This document shows positions 1 to 5,474 of a stretch of DNA of 5,474 nt, piece after piece. Location of the stretch: assembly GCA_018971065.1 (NCBI GenBank), contig JAGWVC010000152.1, positions 1 through 5,474 of the forward strand, read 5' to 3'. The number at the start of each line of letters is the position of its first letter. Positions within the stretch are counted from its first letter, which is position 1. This stretch comes from Sphingomonadales bacterium (lineage in GTDB: Bacteria; Pseudomonadota; Alphaproteobacteria; Sphingomonadales; Sphingomonadaceae). The notes beneath the pieces were generated by a model, which saw only the letters and a program-made list of their open reading frames with translations, did no database searches and was not told the origin of the DNA. Made by a program: the position numbers and the translations under genes.

Positions 1-66
1 GCATTGCGCCAGTACATCCGCAGCGCCGCGCGCAAGGCTCTGGCGAAGGCACCGCCGTCTCGCTGA
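1..66 (+). CDS. C-terminal end of an unidentified upstream gene (possibly a GntR-type regulator)
   Basis: Frame 1 is open from the window edge to a TGA at 64-66 and gives 21 residues, ALRQYIRSAARKALAKAPPS plus a final R. This is a basic amphipathic helix with a short disordered tail, which is how many regulators end. The pattern Ala-Leu-x-x-x-Ile-x-x-Ala-x-x-x-Leu resembles the last helix of FCD-domain GntR regulators (the UxuR/ExuR group). Such a regulator would suit a hexuronate locus, but 21 residues cannot establish a family. The other two + frames are also open here, for about 29-31 codons, but read less naturally. The gene body lies outside the window, and the gap to the next start is about 70 bp. 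Confidence 0.4.
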   Translation, partial: ALRQYIRSAARKALAKAPPSR

Positions 67-77
67 TCGGGAGCGGA

Positions 78-100
78 TTGACATTGGCCTAACCTAGCGC
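78..100 (+). promoter_or_regulatory. Possible promoter of the GH2-exuT pair
   Basis: An exact TTGACA lies at 78-83 in the only intergenic gap of the window. No TATAAT-like box follows at 16-18 bp. At 93-100 there is CCTAGCGC, which loosely resembles the GCTANAWC -10 element described for alphaproteobacterial housekeeping sigma factors; the gap from TTGAC is 10 bp, within the range described for that class. The -35 match is clear and the -10 match is weak, so the element is tentative. Confidence 0.3.
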
Positions 101-120
101 CACACCGGCCTGACCAATTT
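81..120 (+). promoter_or_regulatory. Spaced imperfect inverted repeat, candidate operator
   Basis: ATTGG at 83-87 is repeated inverted as CCAAT at 114-118. Aligned over ten bases, ACATTGGCCT (81-90) and the reverse complement of 111-120 agree at 8 positions. The right arm reads ACCAATTT (113-120). From memory this equals the half-site of the E. coli UxuR/ExuR operator, AAATTGGT-AT-ACCAATTT, but the two arms here are about 26 bp apart rather than fused. It sits between the putative -35 and the ribosome-binding site, where a repressor could act. Chance occurrence is quite possible. Confidence 0.25.
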
Positions 121-127
121 GGGAAGG
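121..127 (+). promoter_or_regulatory. Ribosome-binding site that decides the GH2 start
   Basis: GGGAAGG at 121-127 is the only purine-rich, Shine-Dalgarno-like stretch before the GH2 gene. It lies 8 bp before the GTG at 136, an ordinary spacing. It abuts and overlaps the GTG at 127, which would leave no spacing. It therefore favours 136 as the translation start. Confidence 0.5.
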
Positions 128-135
128 TGTCTGAC

Positions 136-2796
136 GTGCTTCGAACCCGCCTTTGCCTCGCGCTGCTGTGCAGTGCGCTGCCTGCCGCCGCGTTGTCTGT
201 CCCCGCGCTGGCCGCGCCTTCCCCGGCGCCCGCCGGACGGCAGGTGGCCGACCTGTCCAGCGGCTGGCGCTTCCATTTCGGCGACAGTGGCGAGGCACCG
301 GCGCAGCCCGGCTTCGACGACAGCGGCTGGGACAAGGTTTCGGTGCCGCACACCTGGGACCACATCGGCGAATATGCCGACAAGCGCTCTGCGGCTGCGG
401 ATTCGCGACAGGGCGTCGGCTGGTATCGGCTGAACTATGCCGCACCCGCCGCCGCGCGCGGCCAGCGCCAGTATCTGGACTTCGCCGCGGTGGGCAAAGT
501 GGCCGACGTCTGGGTCAACGGCGTCCATGTCGGCCAGCACCGCGGCGCGTTTGCGCGGTTCCGCTTCGACGTGACCGCCGCGTGGAAGCCGGGCGCGCCC
601 AACCTCGTGGTGGTTCGCGCCGACAATTCGAAGCCTGTCGTGGGCGGCAGCACCGAATTCGTGATTCCGCTGGGCGGCGATTTCTTCGTCTCGGGCGGCA
701 TTTACCGTGGCGTGACGCTGGTGACGGCCGATGCGACGGGGATCGACCTGCTCGATCATGGCGGCTCGGGCGTTTACGCCCGCGCCTCGGACATTTCCGC
801 CGACAAGGCCAGCGTCAGCGTGCTGACCCGGCTGCGCAACGCCGGTTCGTCGGCGCGCCGGCTCACGCTGGCGACCACCGTGCGCGATGCCGGCGGCAGC
901 GTGGTGGCCCGCAGCGAGCAGCCGCAGCCGCTGAAGCCGGGCGCCGCCGAAGCCACCGCATCGCTCACCCTGCCGCACCCGCACTTGTGGAACGGCCGCG
1001 CCGATCCATACCTCTATGCGGTCACCGTCGATGTGCTCGATCATGGCCGGGTGATCGACAGCGTTACCCAGCCGCTGGGCGTGCGCAGCTTCCGGTTCGA
1101 TGCCGACGCGGGCTATTTCCTCAACGGCGTCCACCTGCCGCTCCACGGCGTCGCGCGCCATCAGGACCGGCAGGGCGAAGGCTGGGCACTGTCAGCGGCG
1201 GACCATGCCGAGGACATGGCGATGATCGCCGAACTGGGCGCCAACACCGTGCGCATGGCGCATTACCAGCACGCCGACGAATGGGTTTCCGCCGCCGATC
1301 GCACCGGCATGGTCGCCTGGGCGGAAGTGCCTTACGTCAACTCGCCGGGCTTGACCGGCGGCGCCGGGTCGCCGGTGCTGTGGGCCAATGCCGAGGAGCA
1401 ACTGCGCGAGCTGATCCGGCAGGACTACAACCACCCGTCGGTGATGATGTGGTCAATCGGCAACGAAGTCGATGCCGGCAAGGCGTTCGGCATGAAGGGC
1501 GATGCGCCCCGGCCGCTGGCGCTGCTGAAGCGGCTGAACGCAGTGGCGAAGCAGGAAGACCCCTCGCGCCCCACCACCTTTGCCGATTGCTGCGAGGGCG
1601 CGGCGTTCGCGGGCACCGGCGGCGAGCCGCTGGCCGGCACCGCCGACCTGATCGGCTACAACCGCTATTTCGGCTGGTACATGCCGCAGCCGCTGGACGC
1701 GCGCGCGCAGATCGGCGCCGAGCTGGACAAGCTGCACGCGAAGCACCCGGCGCTGCCGATCTCGATTTCCGAATACGGCGCCGGTGGTGCCGCCAGCCAG
1801 CACAGCGACAATGTCCGCGCCGGGTTCCTGAACTTCATGGGCCGCCCGCAGCCCGAGGAGTTCCAGAGCCAGATCATCGAAGCCAACTGGCCGGCGCTGC
1901 GCGACCGCCCGTTCGTGTTTTCGAGCTGGTTGTGGAACATGTTCGATTTCCCCAGCGACCTGCGCGAGGAAGGCGACAGCGTTGACCTGAACACCAAGGG
2001 CCTCGTCACCTTCGACCGCAAGGTGAAGAAGGACGCGTTCTACTACCTGAAGGCGCAGTGGAACCCCGCGCCGATGCTGTGGCTGGCCGGCAAGCGCCAC
2101 ACGACGCGCGCCTATCCGGTGGCCGAGGTGAAGGCCTATACCAACGCCGACCGGGCCGCGCTTGCCGTCAATGGCCGCGCCGTGGGCGAGGTACCCTGCC
2201 CCGAGCGCACCTGCGTGTGGCCGGCGGTGGCGCTGGCGGCGGGTGACAACCGCGTCGAGGTGACCGCCACCAGCGGCACCACCGTGCTGCACGACAGCGC
2301 GGTGTGGAACGCGCCCGATCCACGCGGTGGAATCCACATCGACGCCGGCGATCTGGCCACGCATACGGTGGGCGGGCAGCGCTATGGCTCGGACAATTTC
2401 GTCACCGGCGGCACCCCGCGCGCGCTGAACATGGGCGGGTTCGGGGCGATGCGTTCGGCGCCGCGCGTCGTCGTGGCCGAGCATCCCGAGCTTTACGCCT
2501 ACTGGCGCGAGGGCGAGGCGTTCTCATACGCGATCCCGCTGCCTGACGGGAAGTGGACCGTCACCATCCACAGCTTCCAGACCAGCGCCGCCGCCGCGCC
2601 TGCGACGATGAGCGTTTCCGCCGACGACAAGCCCGCGCTGGCGCCGTTCAACGTGATGGCCGAAGCCGGTGGCGCGCTGAAAGGGCTGGCCAAGAGCTTC
2701 CCGGTCACCGTCAAGGGCGGCAGCTTGCGGCTGGACTTCGCCGGGCAAGGCGGCAAGGCGGTGGTCGCGGCAATCGACGTGGCCCCGGCCCGCTGA
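136..2796 (+). CDS. Exported glycoside hydrolase family 2 enzyme with C-terminal malectin-like domain, probable beta-glucuronidase (or beta-galactosidase)
   Basis: This gene encodes an 886-residue retaining exo-glycosidase of GH2. GTG at 136 is chosen because of the ribosome-binding site at 121-127; GTG at 127 is the only other in-frame start, since the frame is closed by TGA at 79-81. Residues 1-26 form a Sec signal peptide (MLRTR, a hydrophobic core, then VPALA before the cut), so the enzyme is periplasmic or secreted. The order is: jelly-roll sugar-binding domain (about 37-200, with FDDSGW and WVNGVHVGQHRG), Ig-like domain (about 200-315), TIM barrel (about 315-640), a DUF4982-like Ig domain (about 642-725) and a malectin-like carbohydrate-binding domain (about 734-884). 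The acid/base Glu is E444 in GNE and the nucleophile is E546 in SEYGAGG; YNRYFGWY (508-515) and WLWNMFDF (598-605) line the site. N619-T-K621 matches the Asn-x-Lys motif that binds the carboxylate in beta-glucuronidases. Related DUF4982-type enzymes annotated as galactosidases can carry a similar NxKG, so specificity rests on this motif plus the hexuronate neighbours. C688 and C693 could form a disulfide in the exported protein. The gene is intact, with no frameshift. Confidence 0.88.
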   Translation: MLRTRLCLALLCSALPAAALSVPALAAPSPAPAGRQVADLSSGWRFHFGDSGEAPAQPGFDDSGWDKVSVPHTWDHIGEYADKRSAAADSRQGVGWYRLNYAAPAAARGQRQYLDFAAVGKVADVWVNGVHVGQHRGAFARFRFDVTAAWKPGAPNLVVVRADNSKPVVGGSTEFVIPLGGDFFVSGGIYRGVTLVTADATGIDLLDHGGSGVYARASDISADKASVSVLTRLRNAGSSARRLTLATTVRDAGGSVVARSEQPQPLKPGAAEATASLTLPHPHLWNGRADPYLYAVTVDVLDHGRVIDSVTQPLGVRSFRFDADAGYFLNGVHLPLHGVARHQDRQGEGWALSAADHAEDMAMIAELGANTVRMAHYQHADEWVSAADRTGMVAWAEVPYVNSPGLTGGAGSPVLWANAEEQLRELIRQDYNHPSVMMWSIGNEVDAGKAFGMKGDAPRPLALLKRLNAVAKQEDPSRPTTFADCCEGAAFAGTGGEPLAGTADLIGYNRYFGWYMPQPLDARAQIGAELDKLHAKHPALPISISEYGAGGAASQHSDNVRAGFLNFMGRPQPEEFQSQIIEANWPALRDRPFVFSSWLWNMFDFPSDLREEGDSVDLNTKGLVTFDRKVKKDAFYYLKAQWNPAPMLWLAGKRHTTRAYPVAEVKAYTNADRAALAVNGRAVGEVPCPERTCVWPAVALAAGDNRVEVTATSGTTVLHDSAVWNAPDPRGGIHIDAGDLATHTVGGQRYGSDNFVTGGTPRALNMGGFGAMRSAPRVVVAEHPELYAYWREGEAFSYAIPLPDGKWTVTIHSFQTSAAAAPATMSVSADDKPALAPFNVMAEAGGALKGLAKSFPVTVKGGSLRLDFAGQGGKAVVAAIDVAPAR

Positions 2797-4067
2797 TGCG
2801 GCCCGTCCGTCACCTGCGCTGGTGGATCGTCAGCCTGCTGACGCTGGGCACGGTGCTGAACTACCTGGCGCGCTCGACGCTGTCGGTGGCGGCACCGACG
2901 CTGAAAGCCGAATTCGCGATGTCGACCGAGCAGTATAGCTGGGTCGTGCTAGCGTTTCAGGGCAGCTATACGGTGATGCAGACCGTGGCCGGTTCCGTGC
3001 TGGACGCGCTGGGCACGCGGCTGGGGTTCTTCGTGTTCGCCGCCGGTTGGGCGCTGGCCAACATCGCCCATGCCTTTGCCACCGGCTGGCCCAGCCTGGC
3101 CGCGTTCCGCGCGCTGCTGGGGGCGACCGAGGCCGCCGCGATCCCCGCCGGGGCCAAGACCGTCGCCGAATGGTTCCCCCCGCGCGAACGCCCGCTGGCG
3201 ACCAGCGCGTTCCAGATGGGCACCAGCCTGGGCAACATGCTGGCGCCGCCGCTGGTGGCGTTCTGCATCCTGTGGTGGGGCTGGCAATCGGCGTTCGTCG
3301 TGACCGGCGGGCTGAGCCTGATCTGGGCGGGGCTGTGGTGGTTTGCCTATCGCGCGCCCGGTGAGCACGCCGCACTGGGGGCCGACGAAGCCGCGATGAT
3401 CGCCGCGGGCCGCGCGGAAGATGTGGTCGGAAAGCCCGCCACGCGCGGCGAAGTGCTGCACAGCCGCGCGTTCTGGGCGATCGCGGTGCCGCGCTTCCTC
3501 GCCGAACCGGCGTGGCAGACCTTCAACTTCTTCATCCCGCTGTACCTCGTCTCCGCCTGGCACCTCGACCTGAAAAGCATCGCGCTGTGGGCGTGGCTGC
3601 CGTTCCTGGCCGCCGATTTCGGCAGCCTGGCCGCCGGGCTGCTGCCGCCGGTGCTGATGAAATGGGGCGCCAGCCTCGCCGCCTCGCGCATGGTGACGAT
3701 GACGCTGGGCGCGCTGTGCATGATCGGCCCGGCCTGCATCGGGCTGGCCGGATCGCCTGGCCTCGCCATCGCGCTGTTCTGCGTTGGCGGGTTTGCGCAC
3801 CAGTTGCTCAGCGGCGCGCTGATCACGCTGTGCGCCGACCTGTTCGACAGCCGCACCGTCGGCACCGCCAGCGGCATGGCGGGTAGCGCCGCGTGGATCG
3901 GCGGGATGCTGTTCACCTTCCTGATCGGCAAGAGCGCCGACGCGTTCGGCTACAACCCGCTGTTCGTGGCGCTGGCGTTGCTGGACCTGGCGGCGGCGGC
4001 GGTGCTGTGGAGCCTGCTCAGCTCTTCAAGTCGCGCGGCGGCACCGCGCCCGGATGCGCTATCGTGA
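2796..4067 (+). CDS. exuT: MFS hexuronate transporter, ExuT type
   Basis: This 423-residue inner-membrane symporter of the MFS anion:cation symporter family would import glucuronate or galacturonate with protons. It aligns, from memory, along its whole length with E. coli ExuT. Shared blocks include LTLGTV near residue 16, the loop LDALGTRLGF (69-78), ALLGATEAAAIPAGAKTVAE (106-125) followed by WFP, PRFLAEPAWQTFN (232-244) and GGFAHQLLSGALITL (331-345). About twelve hydrophobic segments are visible, with a longer hydrophilic loop near 187-222 between the two halves. R26 keeps the TM1 arginine of the family, while the preceding residue is Ala25 where galactonate carriers (DgoT) have Asp; ExuT also lacks that Asp. 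E112 matches the conserved TM4 glutamate. The ATG shares its A with the TGA of the GH2 gene (TGATG) and has no good Shine-Dalgarno of its own, so translation is probably coupled. The last 50 bp overlap the 3' end of kdgK on the other strand; only the hydrophilic C-terminal tail is affected. Confidence 0.93.
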   Translation: MRPVRHLRWWIVSLLTLGTVLNYLARSTLSVAAPTLKAEFAMSTEQYSWVVLAFQGSYTVMQTVAGSVLDALGTRLGFFVFAAGWALANIAHAFATGWPSLAAFRALLGATEAAAIPAGAKTVAEWFPPRERPLATSAFQMGTSLGNMLAPPLVAFCILWWGWQSAFVVTGGLSLIWAGLWWFAYRAPGEHAALGADEAAMIAAGRAEDVVGKPATRGEVLHSRAFWAIAVPRFLAEPAWQTFNFFIPLYLVSAWHLDLKSIALWAWLPFLAADFGSLAAGLLPPVLMKWGASLAASRMVTMTLGALCMIGPACIGLAGSPGLAIALFCVGGFAHQLLSGALITLCADLFDSRTVGTASGMAGSAAWIGGMLFTFLIGKSADAFGYNPLFVALALLDLAAAAVLWSLLSSSSRAAAPRPDALS

Positions 4068-4953
4068 TCGCCGCCAGCCGCTGCCCGGCCAGCGCGGCTT
4101 CCGCCGGGTCAAGCCCACGCAGGCGTCCGTCGAGGTAACCCGCATCGAAGGCATCGCCGGCGCCGCTGGTGTCCACCGGGGTGATCACCGTCGGCGGCGG
4201 CTGCACGGTGCCGTCGGGCAGACGCACGCCGTCGCGGCCCAGCTTCACCACCACTTCGCCGCAGCCGAGCTTTTGCCAGCGCGCGGCCACCTCGTCCGCC
4301 GTTGCCGGACCGGACATCTCGATCTCGTCCTCCAGCGTCGGCAGGCCAATGTTAGCCTCGGCAATGGCAATGTCGCGCCAGGTGCGCGCTTCGGCCACCG
4401 ATTCCCACAGCCGTGCGCGGTAATTGCCGTCGAACGCGACCTTGCCGCCGCCATCTTTCACCATGTTGGCCAGCATGAACAGCGAGCGGCGGCCACTGTC
4501 GGGCAGGATCGCCAGGCTGATCAGCGAGAACGCGAACAACGCCGCGCCCTCGGTCGCCCGCCGCCACAGCGCGGCATCGGCCAGCGCGAACAGCTCGCGC
4601 GCGGCGCTGCTGTCGCGCCAGTAGGCGAACGAGCGTTCACCGCTGGCGTCGGTGGCGATGGCGTAGAGGCCGGGCTGCCGGGTCGGATGTTCGCAGATCA
4701 GCGAGGTGTCGATGCCTTCGGCCGCCCAGGCCTCGCGCAAGTGGCGGCTCAACGGATCGCGGCCCAGCGCGGTCAGATAGGCGACGTCGTTGCCCGCCCG
4801 CGCCAGATGGATCGCGGTGTTCAGCGTATCGCCGCCATAGCCCATGTCCCAGTGCTCGCCGCGCCGCGACAGTTCCAGCATACCCTCGCCGATGATGACG
4901 ATACGGGGCGGTTTCGGGCGCGGCTTCGTCACGGGGGCGTTCACCAGTTCCAC
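4018..4953 (-). CDS. kdgK: 2-keto-3-deoxygluconate kinase (PfkB/ribokinase family)
   Basis: This 311-residue cytoplasmic kinase converts 2-keto-3-deoxygluconate plus ATP to 2-keto-3-deoxy-6-phosphogluconate, feeding the Entner-Doudoroff aldolase. PfkB hallmarks are present: [10 protein letters not shown] (20-29), the substrate-site GGDTLNTA (40-47), the lid region near [12 protein letters not shown] (61-72), YWRDSSAAR (111-119, KDG-binding Arg in this group), [10 protein letters not shown] (174-183), [10 protein letters not shown] (233-242), and the ATP/catalytic motif DTSGAGDAF (261-269) with D267 as the expected base. GGDTLNT and LISLAIL (144-150) match the E. coli KdgK branch rather than fructokinase or ribokinase. 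The GTG at 4953 is preferred because GGAGGA (4968-4963) lies 9 bp upstream. The GTG at 4944 would form a GTGA overlap with the manD stop but has no site at proper distance, and the first 15 or so residues are non-conserved either way. It follows manD in one transcription unit. Its last 16 codons and stop lie antisense to the end of exuT. Confidence 0.93.
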   Translation of the reverse strand: MELVNAPVTKPRPKPPRIVIIGEGMLELSRRGEHWDMGYGGDTLNTAIHLARAGNDVAYLTALGRDPLSRHLREAWAAEGIDTSLICEHPTRQPGLYAIATDASGERSFAYWRDSSAARELFALADAALWRRATEGAALFAFSLISLAILPDSGRRSLFMLANMVKDGGGKVAFDGNYRARLWESVAEARTWRDIAIAEANIGLPTLEDEIEMSGPATADEVAARWQKLGCGEVVVKLGRDGVRLPDGTVQPPPTVITPVDTSGAGDAFDAGYLDGRLRGLDPAEAALAGQRLAAITIAHPGAVPPRDLKS

Positions 4954-5474
4954 ATCGTTCCGTCCTCCAGCCGGGCCACCGGCAGGTAGGCGCGGCTGTA
5001 GGGATAGCGTGCCGCCAGCTTCTCGTCGATATCGACGCCGTGGCCGGGGGCTTCGCCGCAGAACAGTTCGCCCGCCTCGAAACGGTAATCGTGCGGGAAC
5101 ACCGCGTCGGTCTCCGGGGTGTGGCGCATGTATTCCTGAATGCCGAAGTTGGGCACCCAGGTGTCGAAGTGCAGCGCCGCACCCATCGTCACCGGCGACA
5201 GGTCGGTGGCGCCGTGGCTGCCGGTGCGGATCTGGTAGAGCGCGGCCAGGTCGGCGATGCGGCGCAAGTGGCTGATGCCCCCTGCCCCCACCACGGTGGC
5301 GCGGATATAGTCGATCAACTGGTTCTGGATCAGGTCCTTGGCGTCCCAGATCGTGTTGAAAATCTCGCCCACCGCCAGCGGCGTGGTGGTGTGCTGGCGG
5401 ACCAACCGGAACGCCTCCTGGTTCTCGGCCGGGGTGCAGTCCTCCAGCCAGAACAGGCGGTACGGCTCCAGCGC
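4941..5474 (-). CDS. manD: D-mannonate dehydratase, enolase superfamily (ManD), C-terminal 177 residues; 5' end beyond the window
   Basis: The reading frame is open from the window edge at 5474 to TGA at 4943-4941. The TTG near 5405 is an internal Leu codon (AFRLVRQH), not a start. The fragment covers the C-terminal part of the enolase-type barrel and capping tail. ManD dehydrates D-mannonate to 2-keto-3-deoxygluconate using Mg2+. Visible residues, numbered in the fragment, are E11 in FWLED and E37 in LAVGEIFN (second and third metal ligands, 26 apart as expected), R58 in DYIRATVV, H88 in [11 protein letters not shown] (active-site His), [17 protein letters not shown] (103-119), APGHGVDID (142-150), and the family-typical end [11 protein letters not shown] (167-177). 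The match to the Novosphingobium aromaticivorans ManD, as I remember it at about 402 residues, is close, so about 225 residues should lie outside. It does the job of UxuA but is unrelated to it. HGA rather than HGP after the histidine is, to my recollection, the form in efficient mannonate dehydratases. kdgK follows directly and overlaps by 13 nt. Confidence 0.93.
   Translation of the reverse strand, partial: ALEPYRLFWLEDCTPAENQEAFRLVRQHTTTPLAVGEIFNTIWDAKDLIQNQLIDYIRATVVGAGGISHLRRIADLAALYQIRTGSHGATDLSPVTMGAALHFDTWVPNFGIQEYMRHTPETDAVFPHDYRFEAGELFCGEAPGHGVDIDEKLAARYPYSRAYLPVARLEDGTMWNW
4963..4968 (-). promoter_or_regulatory. Ribosome-binding site of kdgK inside manD
   Basis: On the minus strand GGAGGA occupies 4968 to 4963, within the manD codons for Leu-Glu-Asp near its C terminus. 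It is 9 bp upstream of the GTG at 4953, close to ideal, and 18 bp from the alternative GTG at 4944. It supports the upstream start, giving a 13-nt overlap of the two coding regions. Confidence 0.55.

Noticed and set aside
160..190. Cysteine near the end of the hydrophobic core of the GH2 signal peptide as a lipobox
   Set aside because: The residue before the Cys is Leu (ALLC), not Gly, Ala or Ser, while a good signal peptidase I site (VPALA before Ala-Pro) follows.
94..1161. Long minus-strand open frame of 355 codons antisense to the GH2 gene
   Set aside because: It mirrors the codon pattern of a GC-rich gene with few stops on the other strand; the translation is rich in Arg, Ala, Gly and His and shows no domain, while the + strand frame has full GH2 motifs.
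153..1985. Plus-strand open frame of 610 codons in another phase of the GH2 gene
   Set aside because: Extremely Arg-rich, low-complexity translation typical of an out-of-phase reading of a high-GC gene.
1453..2484. Minus-strand open frame of 343 codons inside the GH2 gene
   Set aside because: Same antisense shadow effect; no recognisable motif and no start context.
2949..3800. Minus-strand open frame antisense to exuT
   Set aside because: Gln/Arg/Gly/His-rich shadow of the transporter, with no membrane segments or motifs.
4037..4075. GGCGGC/GCCGCC inverted repeat at the convergent gene ends as a terminator
   Set aside because: The 6-bp stem has a 27-base loop and no following T-run on either strand, so it does not look like an intrinsic terminator.
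4054..4989. Plus-strand 311-codon open frame antisense to kdgK
   Set aside because: Nearly the same span as kdgK, which has complete kinase motifs; the + translation has no coherent hydrophobic or domain pattern.
1..5474. Searched by eye for tRNA genes, CRISPR repeats, transposase genes, long direct repeats and compositional breaks
   Set aside because: None seen; composition and coding style are even throughout, and nearly every base belongs to a recognisable gene.

Overview
This is a GC-rich, almost fully coding bacterial window holding a compact hexuronate (glucuronate-type) utilisation locus. Nothing in the sequence names the organism. GTG starts, tightly packed genes, strong G/C at third codon positions and an enolase-superfamily mannonate dehydratase (ManD) beside ExuT and KdgK fit an alphaproteobacterium of the Sphingomonadales (Novosphingobium or Sphingomonas-like). 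Other GC-rich Proteobacteria such as Caulobacter or Xanthomonas relatives are not excluded.

Layout. Bases 1-66 are probably the last 21 codons of an upstream gene on the + strand. Bases 67-135 are the only real intergenic space; they hold an exact TTGACA, an imperfect spaced inverted repeat and a ribosome-binding site. Next come two + strand genes joined by a TGATG stop/start overlap: an exported glycoside hydrolase family 2 enzyme with a C-terminal malectin-like domain (136-2796), and an ExuT-type hexuronate transporter of the MFS anion:cation symporter family (2796-4067). On the - strand are 2-keto-3-deoxygluconate kinase kdgK (4953-4018) and, upstream of it, the C-terminal 177 codons of manD (5474-4941, open at the window edge). 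These two overlap by 13 nt. The two gene pairs converge, and the 3' ends of exuT and kdgK overlap by 50 bp.

How the genes work together (inference from family roles): the GH2 enzyme is exported and would cleave beta-linked uronides (or galactosides) in the periplasm. ExuT would import the released hexuronate. Uronate isomerase and mannonate oxidoreductase, not in this window, would convert glucuronate to D-mannonate. ManD dehydrates mannonate to 2-keto-3-deoxygluconate (KDG), and KdgK phosphorylates KDG to KDPG for the Entner-Doudoroff aldolase.

I see no mobile elements, RNA genes, CRISPR arrays or phage genes, and no sign of an unprecedented system. The points worth a second look are the GH2 enzyme's substrate and domain make-up, the convergent coding overlap, and the short regulatory stretch upstream of the GH2 gene.
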